Numbered from the stretch's first letter, positions 34,448-43,539 are shown. The stretch: DNA of 64,000 nt from Sphingobacterium psychroaquaticum (GCF_900177625.1 NZ_FXAU01000005.1:62001-126000), one strand, 5' to 3'. Numbers and translations are program-made. The notes: generated by a model not told the origin, from the letters alone.

Positions 34448-34609
34448 TTAAAGTTTGCCTCTTAGGTACTGTTTAACTGCAATGTGAGCTATCTGTTGAA
34501 CGAACTTCAAAATGACTTTCGCTTCCTCTAAATCGACTTCCGTTCCTTTCTTTTTCAATATTTGCACAACTCTTTCGGGAGTTAAATCGTTCGTTTTTTC
34601 TTTCTCCAT
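34448..34609 (-). CDS. 53-residue helical protein upstream of the recombinase
   Basis: A 54-codon ORF starting MEKEKTNDLTPERVVQILKK and ending KQYLRGKL. It is amphipathic, lysine/glutamate-rich and reads in the same direction as the recombinase, 23 bp before it. A helix-turn-helix-like segment (PERVVQILKKKGTEVDLEEAKVIL) hints at a DNA-binding or recombination-directionality role, but no family is recognised. Not long enough to be found by ordinary ORF length limits. Confidence 0.6.
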   Translation of the reverse strand: MEKEKTNDLTPERVVQILKKKGTEVDLEEAKVILKFVQQIAHIAVKQYLRGKL

Positions 34610-35099
34610 CTTTACTCATTTTGCTTATTAAACAGAGCGGTTTTAATCCGCTAAAAGCAAACTTATTGAGTATATAGAGTGGGTATTTGATTATGTCGTT
34701 TGGTTGAATTACTTGGCATAGTCTGCCTGTTTAGAACTATTTCCCAAATTCTATCCTCATTACTTCCACGTTTGGTTATACCTAAAAAACGAGTATGCCT
34801 GTTGTTCACGTTTCATGGAGCAAAGGTATGTCCGTGTTCTTAACGCAGGCAAAAGGTCAAGACAAGTTTGTAAAAAAATCTCCACCTATGGGTAGTATTT
34901 TTTTACAAAACCTTGTACCTGCTAAACACTAACCTTTGATGCTCCCGAAACGAAACACAGCATACTCCGGCTCTTTACACGAATAAAAAAAATGTCAGGC
35001 ATGAGGATTATAAGCATTGGAAATAGTATTGAAACAAAACAATAGCACCACCTCTCATTGCCGAATAAATCAAAGAAAATAATTCAAAAATGTAAAGAA
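34610..35099. other. 490-bp non-coding region with one long hairpin
   Basis: No ORF seen between the 53-residue gene (minus) and ArdA (plus). It is a divergent promoter zone containing the hairpin at 34862-34915. The rest is AT-rich. Confidence 0.5.
34862..34915. repeat. Long imperfect hairpin
   Basis: TTTGTAAAAAAAT (34867-34879) pairs perfectly with ATTTTTTTACAAA (34897-34909), with outer ACAAG/CTTGT pairing (34862-34866, 34911-34915) and a 17-nt loop. Flanked by ACAAG/CTTGT, it is candidate operator, attachment-site arm or terminator. Confidence 0.5.
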
Positions 35100-35633
35100 A
35101 TGACACATCAAATAAACACATCGGAAGCAAGGGTATATGTCGGCACATACGGAAAATACAATGACGGTTCAATCTTCGGGGGATGGTTAACGCTCTCCGA
35201 CTATGCGGGCAAAGACGAATTTTACGATGCTTGCAGGGAGCTACACGATGACGAGGAAGACCCCGAATTTATGTTCCAAGATTACGAGAATATCCCGAAC
35301 GACTTAATAGGCGAATGTTGGATAAGCGACAACATATTTGAGGTTTTGGAGGCTTTGGAAGACATGGACGAAACCCGAAAAGAAGCATTCCAAATATGGT
35401 ACAACAATGGACACCGTAAGCTATCCGAGGGGGATATAAGCGACCTAATAAGCGACTTTGACGATGACTATATAGGCGAATACAAGGACGAGGAAGATTT
35501 TGCCTATGAACAGGTAGAGCAAATGGGCTTGCCCGAATTTGCAAAAACGTACTTCGATTATGGGGCTTATGCCCGTGACCTGTTTTGTGGTGACTATTGG
35601 AGCGATGGCGGTCATGTATTTTATAATTCATAG
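35100..35633 (+). CDS. ardA: Antirestriction protein ArdA
   Basis: 177 residues from ATG 35100 (the in-frame ATG at 35058 adds 14 non-conserved residues). Highly acidic (many DDEE, DDDY runs), as expected for a DNA mimic that inhibits type I restriction. Family features are VYVGTYGKYNDGSIFGGWLTL near the start and the negatively charged helices. It protects the entering element from host restriction. Typical leading-edge cargo of conjugative elements. Confidence 0.92.
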   Translation: MTHQINTSEARVYVGTYGKYNDGSIFGGWLTLSDYAGKDEFYDACRELHDDEEDPEFMFQDYENIPNDLIGECWISDNIFEVLEALEDMDETRKEAFQIWYNNGHRKLSEGDISDLISDFDDDYIGEYKDEEDFAYEQVEQMGLPEFAKTYFDYGAYARDLFCGDYWSDGGHVFYNS

Positions 35634-35932
35634 ATTTTCGGGAACGGTGCTCCGTTCCCATTTTTATTAAATCTGGTCGGGCAAAAAAGATAGATCCTCC
35701 CCTGGTCGGAACAGTCTTTTTTGCGGAAAGCGGAACTACCCCGTTGTTAAATGCTTCCGCTCCATCGTTCCTTACCTGCATTTTCCAAATAGGTTGTATA
35801 GAGCATAGCCTACTTTCTTTCGTGAGCTGAGACGAAAAAGAAAGTAGCAAAGAAACCAGTTTATTATTATTGCCTCTTAATCATAGCATTCCATGAAAAC
35901 ATTAAATTTGCTATAACAAAATCTAACAAAAA

Positions 35933-37570
35933 ATGCCAAGGATTAAAATTGACCATAAAATAGTTATTAACTATGATTTCACTTCGAGAGATAAATATTG
36001 GAGCGCATTATCAACGCATTTGATTGAGAAACATGGTAAAGGACATTATAAAGAACAGCAAAAAGTTGAAGAAATTTTATTAGATGGATTTCAATTCTTG
36101 TGTGATTGTTTTAAACAACTGATTTTGGCGGAAACCAAATTTACTTTTTTCCTATATATTCATTGGTTACACGAACAATCTATCGAAATTTATAAAAAGA
36201 CTTTAGGTGGTTTTAAGATTGAATCCATAAGTGAAAGTGAATTTGCCATGTACCGTCGAGTTCTCAAATTAATTCTTGAACAAGGTTGTGATATAAATTT
36301 AGAATGGGGTGGAATGCCAAATGGAAATGAAGTTCTTGAAATGGATGAAAAAATTCAAGAACTTATTTATTTGGGAACTTGGATTTATGGGTTCGCAGAT
36401 TACATTGCATTTCAGAAAATGGTTGAAGAATGTCATCAAATCTCTTTTGATGATGAAGATTTACTTGTAATTGATTGGCAATACCACTATGGGAAAACTT
36501 ATCATCAACTTTTCCCTATGCTTGTTGAAGATTACAAAAACGGAACCTTTGACGAGAATTCGGTATTTGAATTACGTGATAAGGTTGAAGAGTGTTTCGG
36601 CATAAAATACGATTTTGCAGGAGGAATTATTTTTGAAATTCAGAAGCATCATAATCCACAAACACCAAATCTACAAACGATTGAACCAACAGTACTACCA
36701 ATAAATCTTGTTCAACAATATGGGATAAGTCAGGAAATAGCTGAACTATTTTATCATGGACTTTCAATTTCAAGAAACAACAAATTAACAATTGAAGAAG
36801 CTATCTTAAAACCCCATTCGACAAAAAGATTTATGTTCCGCCCAATCTTGATATACAACATCGGAGGGGAAGAGAGAGCTTTAGTTGGCAAAGAAAAATT
36901 TGTTGAAAGTATTTTTGTGTTGTCTACAAATGCTATTCACTGGAATGCTATGTATGAAGAATGGCTGAAATTGAAATGCATTCAATCATTTATTACTAAA
37001 AAGGGAAATGACCACGATAAAATTCTTGAAGATAAAATAGAAGAAATCGTAAAGGACAAAGGTTTTTTTTATTGTCGGAATATTAAATCATTTAAGCAAC
37101 CAAATGCTGATAATATTCGGATTGACAATCAACTCGCAGGAGAAATTGATTTAATCGTCATCAATACAGAACTCAAAAAAATTTTTGTTGCAGATGCAAA
37201 ATATAACAGGGCACGATATGACGCCGTTGGTTACCGTATGGATAACACAAACTTTATTAAGTCCTACGAACCACAATTAAAGAAAAAGATTGATTGGATA
37301 TCTACCAATAAAAATATACTTCAAGAACATTTAAAAATTGTATTTAACAAACGAGATATTGATATACAAAACTTTGATATTGAGGGGTTATTCATAATTA
37401 ATACACCGACATTTTACATGTTCAATGGTAGGTATAAAGCCATTACTTTGAAGCAGTTTGCAGATTTTATCGAGGGGAAATACGAATACCCAGATTTGTA
37501 TATCATTGAAGAGGATAGACAAATGGTAGTTAAACATCCATATTTTAAAAAACCTTCTCAGTTACCTTAA
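35933..37570 (+). CDS. Unrecognised protein with C-terminal PD-(D/E)XK-like nuclease motif
   Basis: 545 residues, AT-rich and unlike the tra genes. The N-terminal ~280 residues are helical with no known motif. The C-terminal part has GEIDLIV (Asp406) followed by FVADAKYNRARYD (Asp421-Ala-Lys423), the core of a PD-(D/E)XK nuclease active site, with a matching fold order (strand with ID, then the DxK strand). A central stretch RFMFRPILIYNIGGE may be a linker. Its position next to ardA and an Mrr-like gene suggests an anti-phage or restriction role. No partner methylase is visible. Confidence 0.6.
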   Translation: MPRIKIDHKIVINYDFTSRDKYWSALSTHLIEKHGKGHYKEQQKVEEILLDGFQFLCDCFKQLILAETKFTFFLYIHWLHEQSIEIYKKTLGGFKIESISESEFAMYRRVLKLILEQGCDINLEWGGMPNGNEVLEMDEKIQELIYLGTWIYGFADYIAFQKMVEECHQISFDDEDLLVIDWQYHYGKTYHQLFPMLVEDYKNGTFDENSVFELRDKVEECFGIKYDFAGGIIFEIQKHHNPQTPNLQTIEPTVLPINLVQQYGISQEIAELFYHGLSISRNNKLTIEEAILKPHSTKRFMFRPILIYNIGGEERALVGKEKFVESIFVLSTNAIHWNAMYEEWLKLKCIQSFITKKGNDHDKILEDKIEEIVKDKGFFYCRNIKSFKQPNADNIRIDNQLAGEIDLIVINTELKKIFVADAKYNRARYDAVGYRMDNTNFIKSYEPQLKKKIDWISTNKNILQEHLKIVFNKRDIDIQNFDIEGLFIINTPTFYMFNGRYKAITLKQFADFIEGKYEYPDLYIIEEDRQMVVKHPYFKKPSQLP

Positions 37571-37974
37571 TTGCCGGTCAAATTACACTTCCCGTAGCCA
37601 TTGACCACTCCGTCAATGGCTTTTTTCATATCATTACCAATCAGCACGTATTTTGAGAAGCCAATCTCCCAGAGTTTCTTGATAATTTTCTGATTATCCA
37701 TATCGCTGTGAGCAATCAATTTCAAGGTAGGGTAATGACTTTTTAATTCCCGTAATTGCTTCATGATGCCTTTATCGAAAAAATCGAGGTCAATGATGCA
37801 AATATCCGGTAGCTTAATTAATGAAGATAGCTGATTTTTCCCGTCTGAAACATTATTGGAACGAAAGACAATGTCTACCCCCGAAGAAACGAGGTCGTCA
37901 TGTATTAAATCCATAACAGGGCTTTTATCATTGATAAACGCAGTGGAAATTCGGTTTATGTTATTAGTCTCCAT
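37567..37974 (-). CDS. Orphan receiver domain protein (NarL-like, no output domain)
   Basis: 135 residues. It resembles a CheY/NarL receiver: hydrophobic strand with the phosphoacceptor Asp in PDICIIDLDFF, and later LKLIAHSDMDNQKIIKKLWEIGFSKYVLIGND. The usual acidic pair near the N-terminus is reduced to one Asp (FINDK), and the invariant Lys of LLK is replaced (VLIG). There is no DNA-binding domain. It may be a decayed or regulatory-only receiver. The stop overlaps the end of the convergent 545-residue gene. Confidence 0.6.
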   Translation of the reverse strand: METNNINRISTAFINDKSPVMDLIHDDLVSSGVDIVFRSNNVSDGKNQLSSLIKLPDICIIDLDFFDKGIMKQLRELKSHYPTLKLIAHSDMDNQKIIKKLWEIGFSKYVLIGNDMKKAIDGVVNGYGKCNLTGN

Positions 37975-38323
37975 AGGAACGTTGTTTTATTTTTATGGAG
38001 TTCCTGCAAAAAAGAAAGCGCAGGCAACTACACTTACCGACATTGAGGCACTGGTATACCCGACAACGAATAAGCGAGCGCCCACGCCTTTTGACGTGAG
38101 CGTTCCTACTTATCTGTCCCGTTGTCTTAAAAATTACCAGTTTTCAATGTGGGACTTAAAGCAAAAACACTTTAAGATTTTTATTTTTTCTAAAAGCAAA
38201 GATAATAAAGTTAAAAATGCGAGGCAATATAGTCCTAAAGAAAAACGACTTTATTAGGGATGAATGAAGCCATTTTTAACCTATTAATTTATATCTTCTC
38301 TACATAATTAGCCTTCATCTTTC
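37975..38323. other. Intergenic region, no gene supported
   Basis: About 350 bp between two minus-strand genes. ORFs read here are out-of-frame shadows. No promoter box or repeat stands out. Confidence 0.45.
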
Positions 38324-39454
38324 CTAATCCTCATCGATAATTACATCTTCAAAATCTCCCTCAACTATTTTATTGGCTTTCAAGGGGTCTTCGACAAGTA
38401 CATCATCATGCATAATTTCAAAATCAGGTTTAACGACAATTTTAAGTGTTCCATCATCTTTTAAATCTTTAGAAACCAATTTCCAATTCACTAATATCTC
38501 GTATTCTTTTGGAGCAGTCTTTATAAAAAAGTCGTCAGAGGAAAAACTGTCATCCCCTACTAAAATTGTTCGTTTTGGATTGACTTTACCAGACATATTG
38601 TCTCTCCAAAGAGTAACGTCAGAAATAAAAGGAGCTATAATTGAAAGTCTATTATGTTCTATATTGGTGTCTTTTAAATCAACCACTTCTCCCTCAAAAT
38701 TAAAAAACAACTTAAACTCTTCAATTGGGTCAAGACCAATATTATGAACTTGAAAATATAATTTACAATAACTAAAATTGACTTTTGTAACGTATGATGG
38801 AGCAGAAAGAATTAGCGGTGTAGCGTATAAATTTTGCTGTTGTCGATAGAAAAAATTTAAAGGGTCTCCATAAGGTAATTCAGGTACAATTTTTTGTTTG
38901 TAATTCGTTATAGTCTTCTTGTACTTTGGATTTAGTACCAATTCCGTTAACCCATCTTGGAAAGTTATCTTAACATTTTTATTGCTTTTGAAGTTTTGGC
39001 TTTTCACATACCAATCATGGGTTTGTCTGTTCTCATCTATAAGGTCAACGATATCTTCCCAAGCAAAAATGTGGATTTCGAACAAACCTTTTGTTATATT
39101 CTCAAGATTTTTAGTCCTGATAAATTCTTCTATTCCTGCATCTTTAACCGCAGTGGTTGCGAAATAAAGTTTTTTAAGAGCTGGCTGAAACTTTTGTGCT
39201 TTTTCAATTTCCTCAATGATTTCAGCTTTCGTGAATTGTTTATGGGTATATTCATCTTTACCTTTACACTGTACTCCATAATATCTGTCTTCGCCGAACG
39301 GAATACCATATACGTCTACCCCTTGCTGTTCCTGACCAGTACGACCATTCTTTTTTGTTTCAGGACAGTTCCAAATTTCTCCCCACAATTTCTTACAAAG
39401 CGTTTCAAAATCCTGCCAATTTGCAGGTCTTCTTAGTGTTAATGGTGCTTCCAT
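38324..39454 (-). CDS. Mrr-like nuclease-domain protein of unknown system
   Basis: 376 residues. The N-terminal ~110 residues look like a restriction-endonuclease-like (Mrr-type) domain: WQDFETLCKKLWGEIW, then QQGVDVYG (Asp47) and YYGVQCKGK (Gln62-x-Lys64), the QxK variant of the PD-(D/E)XK site. The C-terminal ~220 residues are beta-rich with no recognised family. Such N-domains fused to varied sensors are common in defence systems. It reads toward the tra operon end and is separated by 60 bp from the 92-residue gene. Function as an effector is inferred. Confidence 0.6.
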   Translation of the reverse strand: MEAPLTLRRPANWQDFETLCKKLWGEIWNCPETKKNGRTGQEQQGVDVYGIPFGEDRYYGVQCKGKDEYTHKQFTKAEIIEEIEKAQKFQPALKKLYFATTAVKDAGIEEFIRTKNLENITKGLFEIHIFAWEDIVDLIDENRQTHDWYVKSQNFKSNKNVKITFQDGLTELVLNPKYKKTITNYKQKIVPELPYGDPLNFFYRQQQNLYATPLILSAPSYVTKVNFSYCKLYFQVHNIGLDPIEEFKLFFNFEGEVVDLKDTNIEHNRLSIIAPFISDVTLWRDNMSGKVNPKRTILVGDDSFSSDDFFIKTAPKEYEILVNWKLVSKDLKDDGTLKIVVKPDFEIMHDDVLVEDPLKANKIVEGDFEDVIIDED

Positions 39455-39514
39455 AAAATCAGTAAAGGTTATGCGATTATTTAATTCTACAATATTTAAT
39501 TTTATATTTCGAGG

Positions 39515-39793
39515 CTATAATGGGTTTTGTATCCCGATATTTTGGGACGTCTTTTCTTTTGCCTTTTTCTGTCTTGAATAACTCCACAGGAAAAGCACAC
39601 CAAATATAATTAAGACAATCGCTACCAACTTGCCGACACGTTCAGCATTTGTAACAATCACCGATTTTTCATAAGATGAAAAGCCCTGCGCTCCGGTCGG
39701 GCTACGTCTGTAAAACCTCCTGCGGTTAATCCAGTAACGAAGCCCCAACCCCGAAACCAGTGCCAATATGCCTAAAATCAATGATGCCCCCAT
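39515..39793 (-). CDS. Small two-helix membrane protein of the element
   Basis: 92 residues. Two hydrophobic helices (LILGILALVSGLGLRYWI and LVAIVLIIFGVLFLWSY) flank a basic stretch (NRRRFYRRSP). The mature tail is charged. I have the impression that this type is conserved beside traQ in related elements, but no family name can be given. A probable accessory of the transfer region; lies beyond the traQ terminator. Confidence 0.65.
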   Translation of the reverse strand: MGASLILGILALVSGLGLRYWINRRRFYRRSPTGAQGFSSYEKSVIVTNAERVGKLVAIVLIIFGVLFLWSYSRQKKAKEKTSQNIGIQNPL

Positions 39794-39864
39794 AACGATA
39801 GCCTTTATAATTCAACACCTTAAATTTACGAAAAAGCATGAAATAACAGACTGTAAAAAACAAC

Positions 39865-39890
39865 AAATCCTGCCACATCGGGCAGGATTT
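39865..39890 (-). terminator. Terminator of the tra operon
   Basis: AAATCCTGCC (39865-39874) pairs perfectly with GGCAGGATTT (39881-39890), six-base loop, followed on the minus strand by a T-rich stretch. It begins nine bases after the traQ stop. Confidence 0.8.
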
Positions 39891-39898
39891 TCACGTCT

Positions 39899-40345
39899 TT
39901 AATCACGGCTGTTAAACTGGAAACTTATCTGTTTTTCGTTCCCGAAATTGTCCGAAATCCAAATGTCAAAAGACTGTGATACGGTCGATTGGGAAGTGTA
40001 ATACAACCTAAACTGTGTCTGTGGCAACACGTACAGGTCATTGGGCATATACGGAGGTTCGCTGTAATACCGCAATGCTCCCTGTCCGTCAAACTGGAAA
40101 TAGCGGATAAAGTATTTCGCATCGCTGAAATTGCCCGACCGTTGAACGGTAATCCGTATTTCAACGGTCTGCCCGTTTGTCACCTCTTTGGGTACAGGCA
40201 TCACCTGTACCTCAAAAGGGTAATTCTGTTGTATGTCGAGTTCGTCTTTTTCGCATGAGGTAAGCACCACGGAGCAGGCCAACATCGCCAAGAGCATAAA
40301 CGATGCCTGTAAATGAAGCCTGTATTTTCTGATTAATGTTTTCAT
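39899..40345 (-). CDS. traQ: Conjugative transfer protein TraQ (DUF3872)
   Basis: 148-residue lipoprotein (lipobox VLTSC). The mature part starts EKDELDIQQNYPFEVQVMPVPKEVTNGQTVEIRITVQRSG, the DUF3872/TraQ signature. It is the last tra gene, as in CTnDOT-type elements. Its exact role in the transfer apparatus is not known. Confidence 0.9.
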   Translation of the reverse strand: MKTLIRKYRLHLQASFMLLAMLACSVVLTSCEKDELDIQQNYPFEVQVMPVPKEVTNGQTVEIRITVQRSGNFSDAKYFIRYFQFDGQGALRYYSEPPYMPNDLYVLPQTQFRLYYTSQSTVSQSFDIWISDNFGNEKQISFQFNSRD

Positions 40346-40356
40346 TGCAAATCATT

Positions 40357-40914
40357 TTAAAAGTTAAACCTTAGTCCAATCCCTGCCGATGGACGAAACT
40401 GTTTCAAATCCGTACCCCAAAGCACTTTTGTCCGCCCTTGCAGGAGTAGGACAAAACGGTCGGACAGGTACGTTTCAAGCGTGAGCCGTCCACCCGTACC
40501 ATAGACGAAATTGTCTTTGTCGAGGATGGTCGAGCCATCCGGTAGGACTGCCTCGCTCCGGTTGATGGTTTCGTAACCTGCCACGGCTGTAAGCCCTGCA
40601 TTCAGCGTGATGGTCTTCCGTGTATCGCCCAATAGCTGAAGACTGTAACCCACCTCGCCCGTATAGGTTTCGAGCGGTATCTGTACATCCCTGTAACCGG
40701 AAAACTGATGGGCATATTCCGCACCCCATATCCAGTAATTGCCGTTCTTTCCGTTCACGGTAAGGGTCAAATTCAGATAGTAATTTTCGCTTACTTCTTT
40801 GGACAGCATACCTGCGTTTACTTCCAATCCCTTTTGTTTGGGGAGCATTCGCTGTGCCTTTACCGCCGTGATGCTCCATAGGACAAGCACCACGGCAAAA
40901 ATGTATTTTATCAT
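40357..40914 (-). CDS. traO: Conjugative transfer protein TraO
   Basis: 185 residues with a signal peptide (ITAVKA). The mature sequence begins QRMLPKQKGLEVNAGML and has outer-membrane-like strands ending in GIGLRFNF, as expected of TraO. Between traN and traQ; traP is absent. An outer-membrane or envelope component of the mating apparatus. Confidence 0.9.
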   Translation of the reverse strand: MIKYIFAVVLVLWSITAVKAQRMLPKQKGLEVNAGMLSKEVSENYYLNLTLTVNGKNGNYWIWGAEYAHQFSGYRDVQIPLETYTGEVGYSLQLLGDTRKTITLNAGLTAVAGYETINRSEAVLPDGSTILDKDNFVYGTGGRLTLETYLSDRFVLLLQGRTKVLWGTDLKQFRPSAGIGLRFNF

Positions 40915-40931
40915 TGTTCTTTCGTTTTGGG

Positions 40932-41834
40932 TTAATTAATCTTTAGGTGCATATCGTTTATCAACTTAGCATTTACGAGGTCTGAATTTTCCACCTGCAA
41001 TACCTGTTGTCTGCCACCGTTATTTTCCACGATTTCAATCACGAGTACCTTGTCATCCGTGATGGTAAACTGGTCGAGCAGGAACACGTTTTGGGCTGTC
41101 GTATTGCCCGTGATTTCACCGAGCGTTTTGTACGTCCGCAGTGGTTGCATTGCCTTTTCCTGTATCACGGTACGCTTTGCGACTTTTTTGTCCACCACCT
41201 TGAAATTCACAAAGTCAATATTGAACGGAACATTGCTTTTGTTGCGCAGTTCAGTATGGAAATAGAATTTTCCATGATGCACGTAGATACCTTTCAGCAG
41301 GAATTGTATGCCGTAGCTTTTCGACCCAATATGCTTTACAATCCGTTTGTTTTTCTTGTAAATTGTTTCCATGAGCAAGCCTGCCAGTGATGGCGAGTTG
41401 CCCCCCAATTCCTCAAACAGAACATCGTTGCCGTTTTCCCTGTCTGATGCCTTTTGCATGGTCAGCAAATCATAATTCAGTGTTGAGGGATAGGCATTGT
41501 AAAAGACGTTGAAATTGTAGAAACGTCCATCATCCGTAATGACCGAAAAATTGGTTTCCTCGTTAAAATCCCTTACGCTTGCCTTAATGCGCAAGACGTT
41601 TTCCGCATCTTCGGCTTTGCCTGCAATAAGGTATTCACTGCCCAAATCCACGTAGCGGATAGCGGACGGGAATATCAGATGCGAGGTTTTGCTGTACGTC
41701 ACCTGCATTTCGTAAGGATCAACCTTGCCCATGCTCAATTTTGTGGTATTGGATGCAACTTGCTGTGCATTTGCACCTGTGATAAAGACCGTTAAACAGA
41801 CCATTGCCATGAGGTTTTTAAATATTGCTTTCAT
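40932..41834 (-). CDS. traN: Conjugative transfer protein TraN (DUF4138, VirB9-like)
   Basis: 300 residues from the ATG at 41834, chosen because the signal peptide (LTVFITGANA) starts there; an upstream in-frame ATG would overlap traM. The mature part KLSMGKVDPYEMQVTYSKTSHLIFPSAIRYVDLGSE is the DUF4138 hallmark. TraN forms part of the outer core of the type IV secretion channel. Confidence 0.92.
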   Translation of the reverse strand: MKAIFKNLMAMVCLTVFITGANAQQVASNTTKLSMGKVDPYEMQVTYSKTSHLIFPSAIRYVDLGSEYLIAGKAEDAENVLRIKASVRDFNEETNFSVITDDGRFYNFNVFYNAYPSTLNYDLLTMQKASDRENGNDVLFEELGGNSPSLAGLLMETIYKKNKRIVKHIGSKSYGIQFLLKGIYVHHGKFYFHTELRNKSNVPFNIDFVNFKVVDKKVAKRTVIQEKAMQPLRTYKTLGEITGNTTAQNVFLLDQFTITDDKVLVIEIVENNGGRQQVLQVENSDLVNAKLINDMHLKIN

Positions 41835-41859
41835 TTTCTTTTTATTTAAGTGTTGAACA

Positions 41860-43185
41860 TTAGTTTTTTGAAACAAGGAAAATTTGGTGACCGGCTTTGA
41901 CGGTTACTTTGGGTGTCCTTACTTTCTTAGAGAAGTAACCCGACACACCCTGTACCACTCCACGGGAAAGGTCGCCTGCCATTTGTTGACCTGCCGAGCG
42001 TGTCATCATAATGGAAGTGCCGGAGGTTTGGCTCATGTTGGAGGCTATCTCGCTAAGGGCGTTCATTTCGGGCGAATATGGCACGTATAGCCCTTGCTGT
42101 CCGTCCACATCGTACACGATTATATCGACCGGAATAATATTGCCCTCATATTCGATGGACGTTACCTTTAACTGCAATCTGCCACCTTGAAACTTGGCAT
42201 TTGCCGTTAGTACCGTTCCTGCCGGAATGGAGCGGACAGGCGTTTGTGCCGTTTCCAACAAGCGCAAACGTACACCACTTTCGCCCGTCACGACCTGTGT
42301 TTCCTGTACCACCGCTTTGATGCTGTTTTTGGGCTGTATGACCTGTTCCGAAACACCTGCCGTATAAAAGCCACGGTTTCGGGTTTCGTTCCAGTTTGCC
42401 AAAAAAGCACTGTCGGTCGGTTCACGGTACAATGCTGAAACTGTATTTTTCCTTACGGGAGTGAATGCGACAAAATGCTCCTTTTGTGAGGCACCCTTTG
42501 CCGAAACCATTGTGTCCGTACTGTTCGGCTGTGCAGGGGTTTGTGGCAGGTAACGGGAAGCCATTTCGTATGACTTTTCCATCAAAGCCAGTTGGTCGTC
42601 CATTGTTGTTACAGGCGGTACGTCTTTTTCTACCAACTGTTCTTTGAGTTCCTCAATCTGTCTGCGGAGTTCCTGCGTTTCGTAATCGCTGTCGTCGTAG
42701 AACGAGGTCAGCGTACTTTGCGCATTGCGGTAACTGTTCAGAGCAGGGTTGCTGTTGCTGCGTGTACCATCGCCGTAAGCGTAGCCGTCTTCGTAAACCT
42801 CATCCGGTTGCTCCGCTTCCGGATCGGCGGTACTGTCCTCGCTCCAATAGTCGGATAGTGACAGGAGCGCATTGCGCTTTTCCTGCATTTTCTGTTCGAG
42901 CAGTTCCTGTTCATAAGCCTTTTGCTTATCGGATTGAAGCCCTGCATCGCTTGCCTGCGGTACGGCATCGTTCAAACCAATATCCTCGACCGTTTTCTTA
43001 TCGGAGGACGGTTTGAAGATGAGGTACATACAGCCGAGGAACACCACGCCCATAAGGGCAAAAATGATGGGCTTCTTTAGCTTTTCGGCTTTGTTCTGCG
43101 CTCCGTCTTGGGTCACATCCATTCCGTTTTTCGGGTCGTCATCTTCGACCAAAAAACTCACCTTTTTGTTTTTACTGTTTTTCAT
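41860..43185 (-). CDS. traM: Conjugative transfer protein TraM (VirB10-like)
   Basis: 441 residues. A cytoplasmic N-terminus, one membrane helix (PIIFALMGVVFLGCMYLIF), a long coiled/linker region (QEKRNALLSLSDYW; ETQELRRQIEELKEQLVEK) and a C-terminal beta domain (IPAGTVLTANAKFQGGRLQLKVTSIEYEG) of VirB10-like TraM. Spans the envelope and couples energy to the outer core. Separated from traL by a hairpin that resembles one upstream of traI. Confidence 0.92.
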   Translation of the reverse strand: MKNSKNKKVSFLVEDDDPKNGMDVTQDGAQNKAEKLKKPIIFALMGVVFLGCMYLIFKPSSDKKTVEDIGLNDAVPQASDAGLQSDKQKAYEQELLEQKMQEKRNALLSLSDYWSEDSTADPEAEQPDEVYEDGYAYGDGTRSNSNPALNSYRNAQSTLTSFYDDSDYETQELRRQIEELKEQLVEKDVPPVTTMDDQLALMEKSYEMASRYLPQTPAQPNSTDTMVSAKGASQKEHFVAFTPVRKNTVSALYREPTDSAFLANWNETRNRGFYTAGVSEQVIQPKNSIKAVVQETQVVTGESGVRLRLLETAQTPVRSIPAGTVLTANAKFQGGRLQLKVTSIEYEGNIIPVDIIVYDVDGQQGLYVPYSPEMNALSEIASNMSQTSGTSIMMTRSAGQQMAGDLSRGVVQGVSGYFSKKVRTPKVTVKAGHQIFLVSKN

Positions 43186-43210
43186 CGCTATAATTTGTTT
43201 TTAAATTGTG

Positions 43211-43268
43211 ATGAAGCTTACATGAGTTGAGCGTGTGCCTTATCAAGGGCAACTCATGCAGGTTTCAT
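43211..43268 (-). repeat. Intercistronic hairpin upstream of traM
   Basis: On the plus strand ATGAAGC (43211) and CATGAGTTG (43221-43229) pair with CAACTCATG (43250-43258) and GTTTCAT (43262-43268). It lies across the traL stop and 25 bp before the traM ATG. A near relative stands before traI at 46275-46313, and both are followed by a shared 15-nt leader (TTAAAAACAAATTAT region). Confidence 0.6.
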
Positions 43269-43539
43269 GATTTTTATCTTTTAAGATTGTTTTAATACTG
43301 TCCTGCGGATATACCGAAGAATTGTTTTGCCTAATGGGGTTTTCGATATGCTCAATGGTCATGGTATTATCGGAATGCGCTACATCGTAGCACACTTCGA
43401 GCAATACGATGATGGACAGCAGTGCATAGCCTGCAAAGAGCAGTAGCGTATAGCGATGCTGTTTTCGGGCAGGCATCGCTCGCCACTGTCCATCGAGCTT
43501 GTCAAACCAATTACTGATTGCTGTTCTTAGATTTTTCAT
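43243..43539 (-). CDS. traL: Conjugative transfer protein TraL (DUF3989)
   Basis: 98 residues. A short cytoplasmic N-terminus (WFDKLDGQWRAMPARKQHRY, the family signature), one membrane helix (TLLLFAGYALLSIIVLLEV) and a charged tail. Position between traK/139-residue gene and traM is as in CTnDOT-like elements. The stop codon lies inside a hairpin. Confidence 0.85.
   Translation of the reverse strand: MKNLRTAISNWFDKLDGQWRAMPARKQHRYTLLLFAGYALLSIIVLLEVCYDVAHSDNTMTIEHIENPIRQNNSSVYPQDSIKTILKDKNHETCMSCP

Noticed and set aside
37856..38257. 133-codon plus-strand ORF antisense to the receiver gene
   Set aside because: Low-complexity composition, overlaps a better supported gene, and has no recognisable domain.
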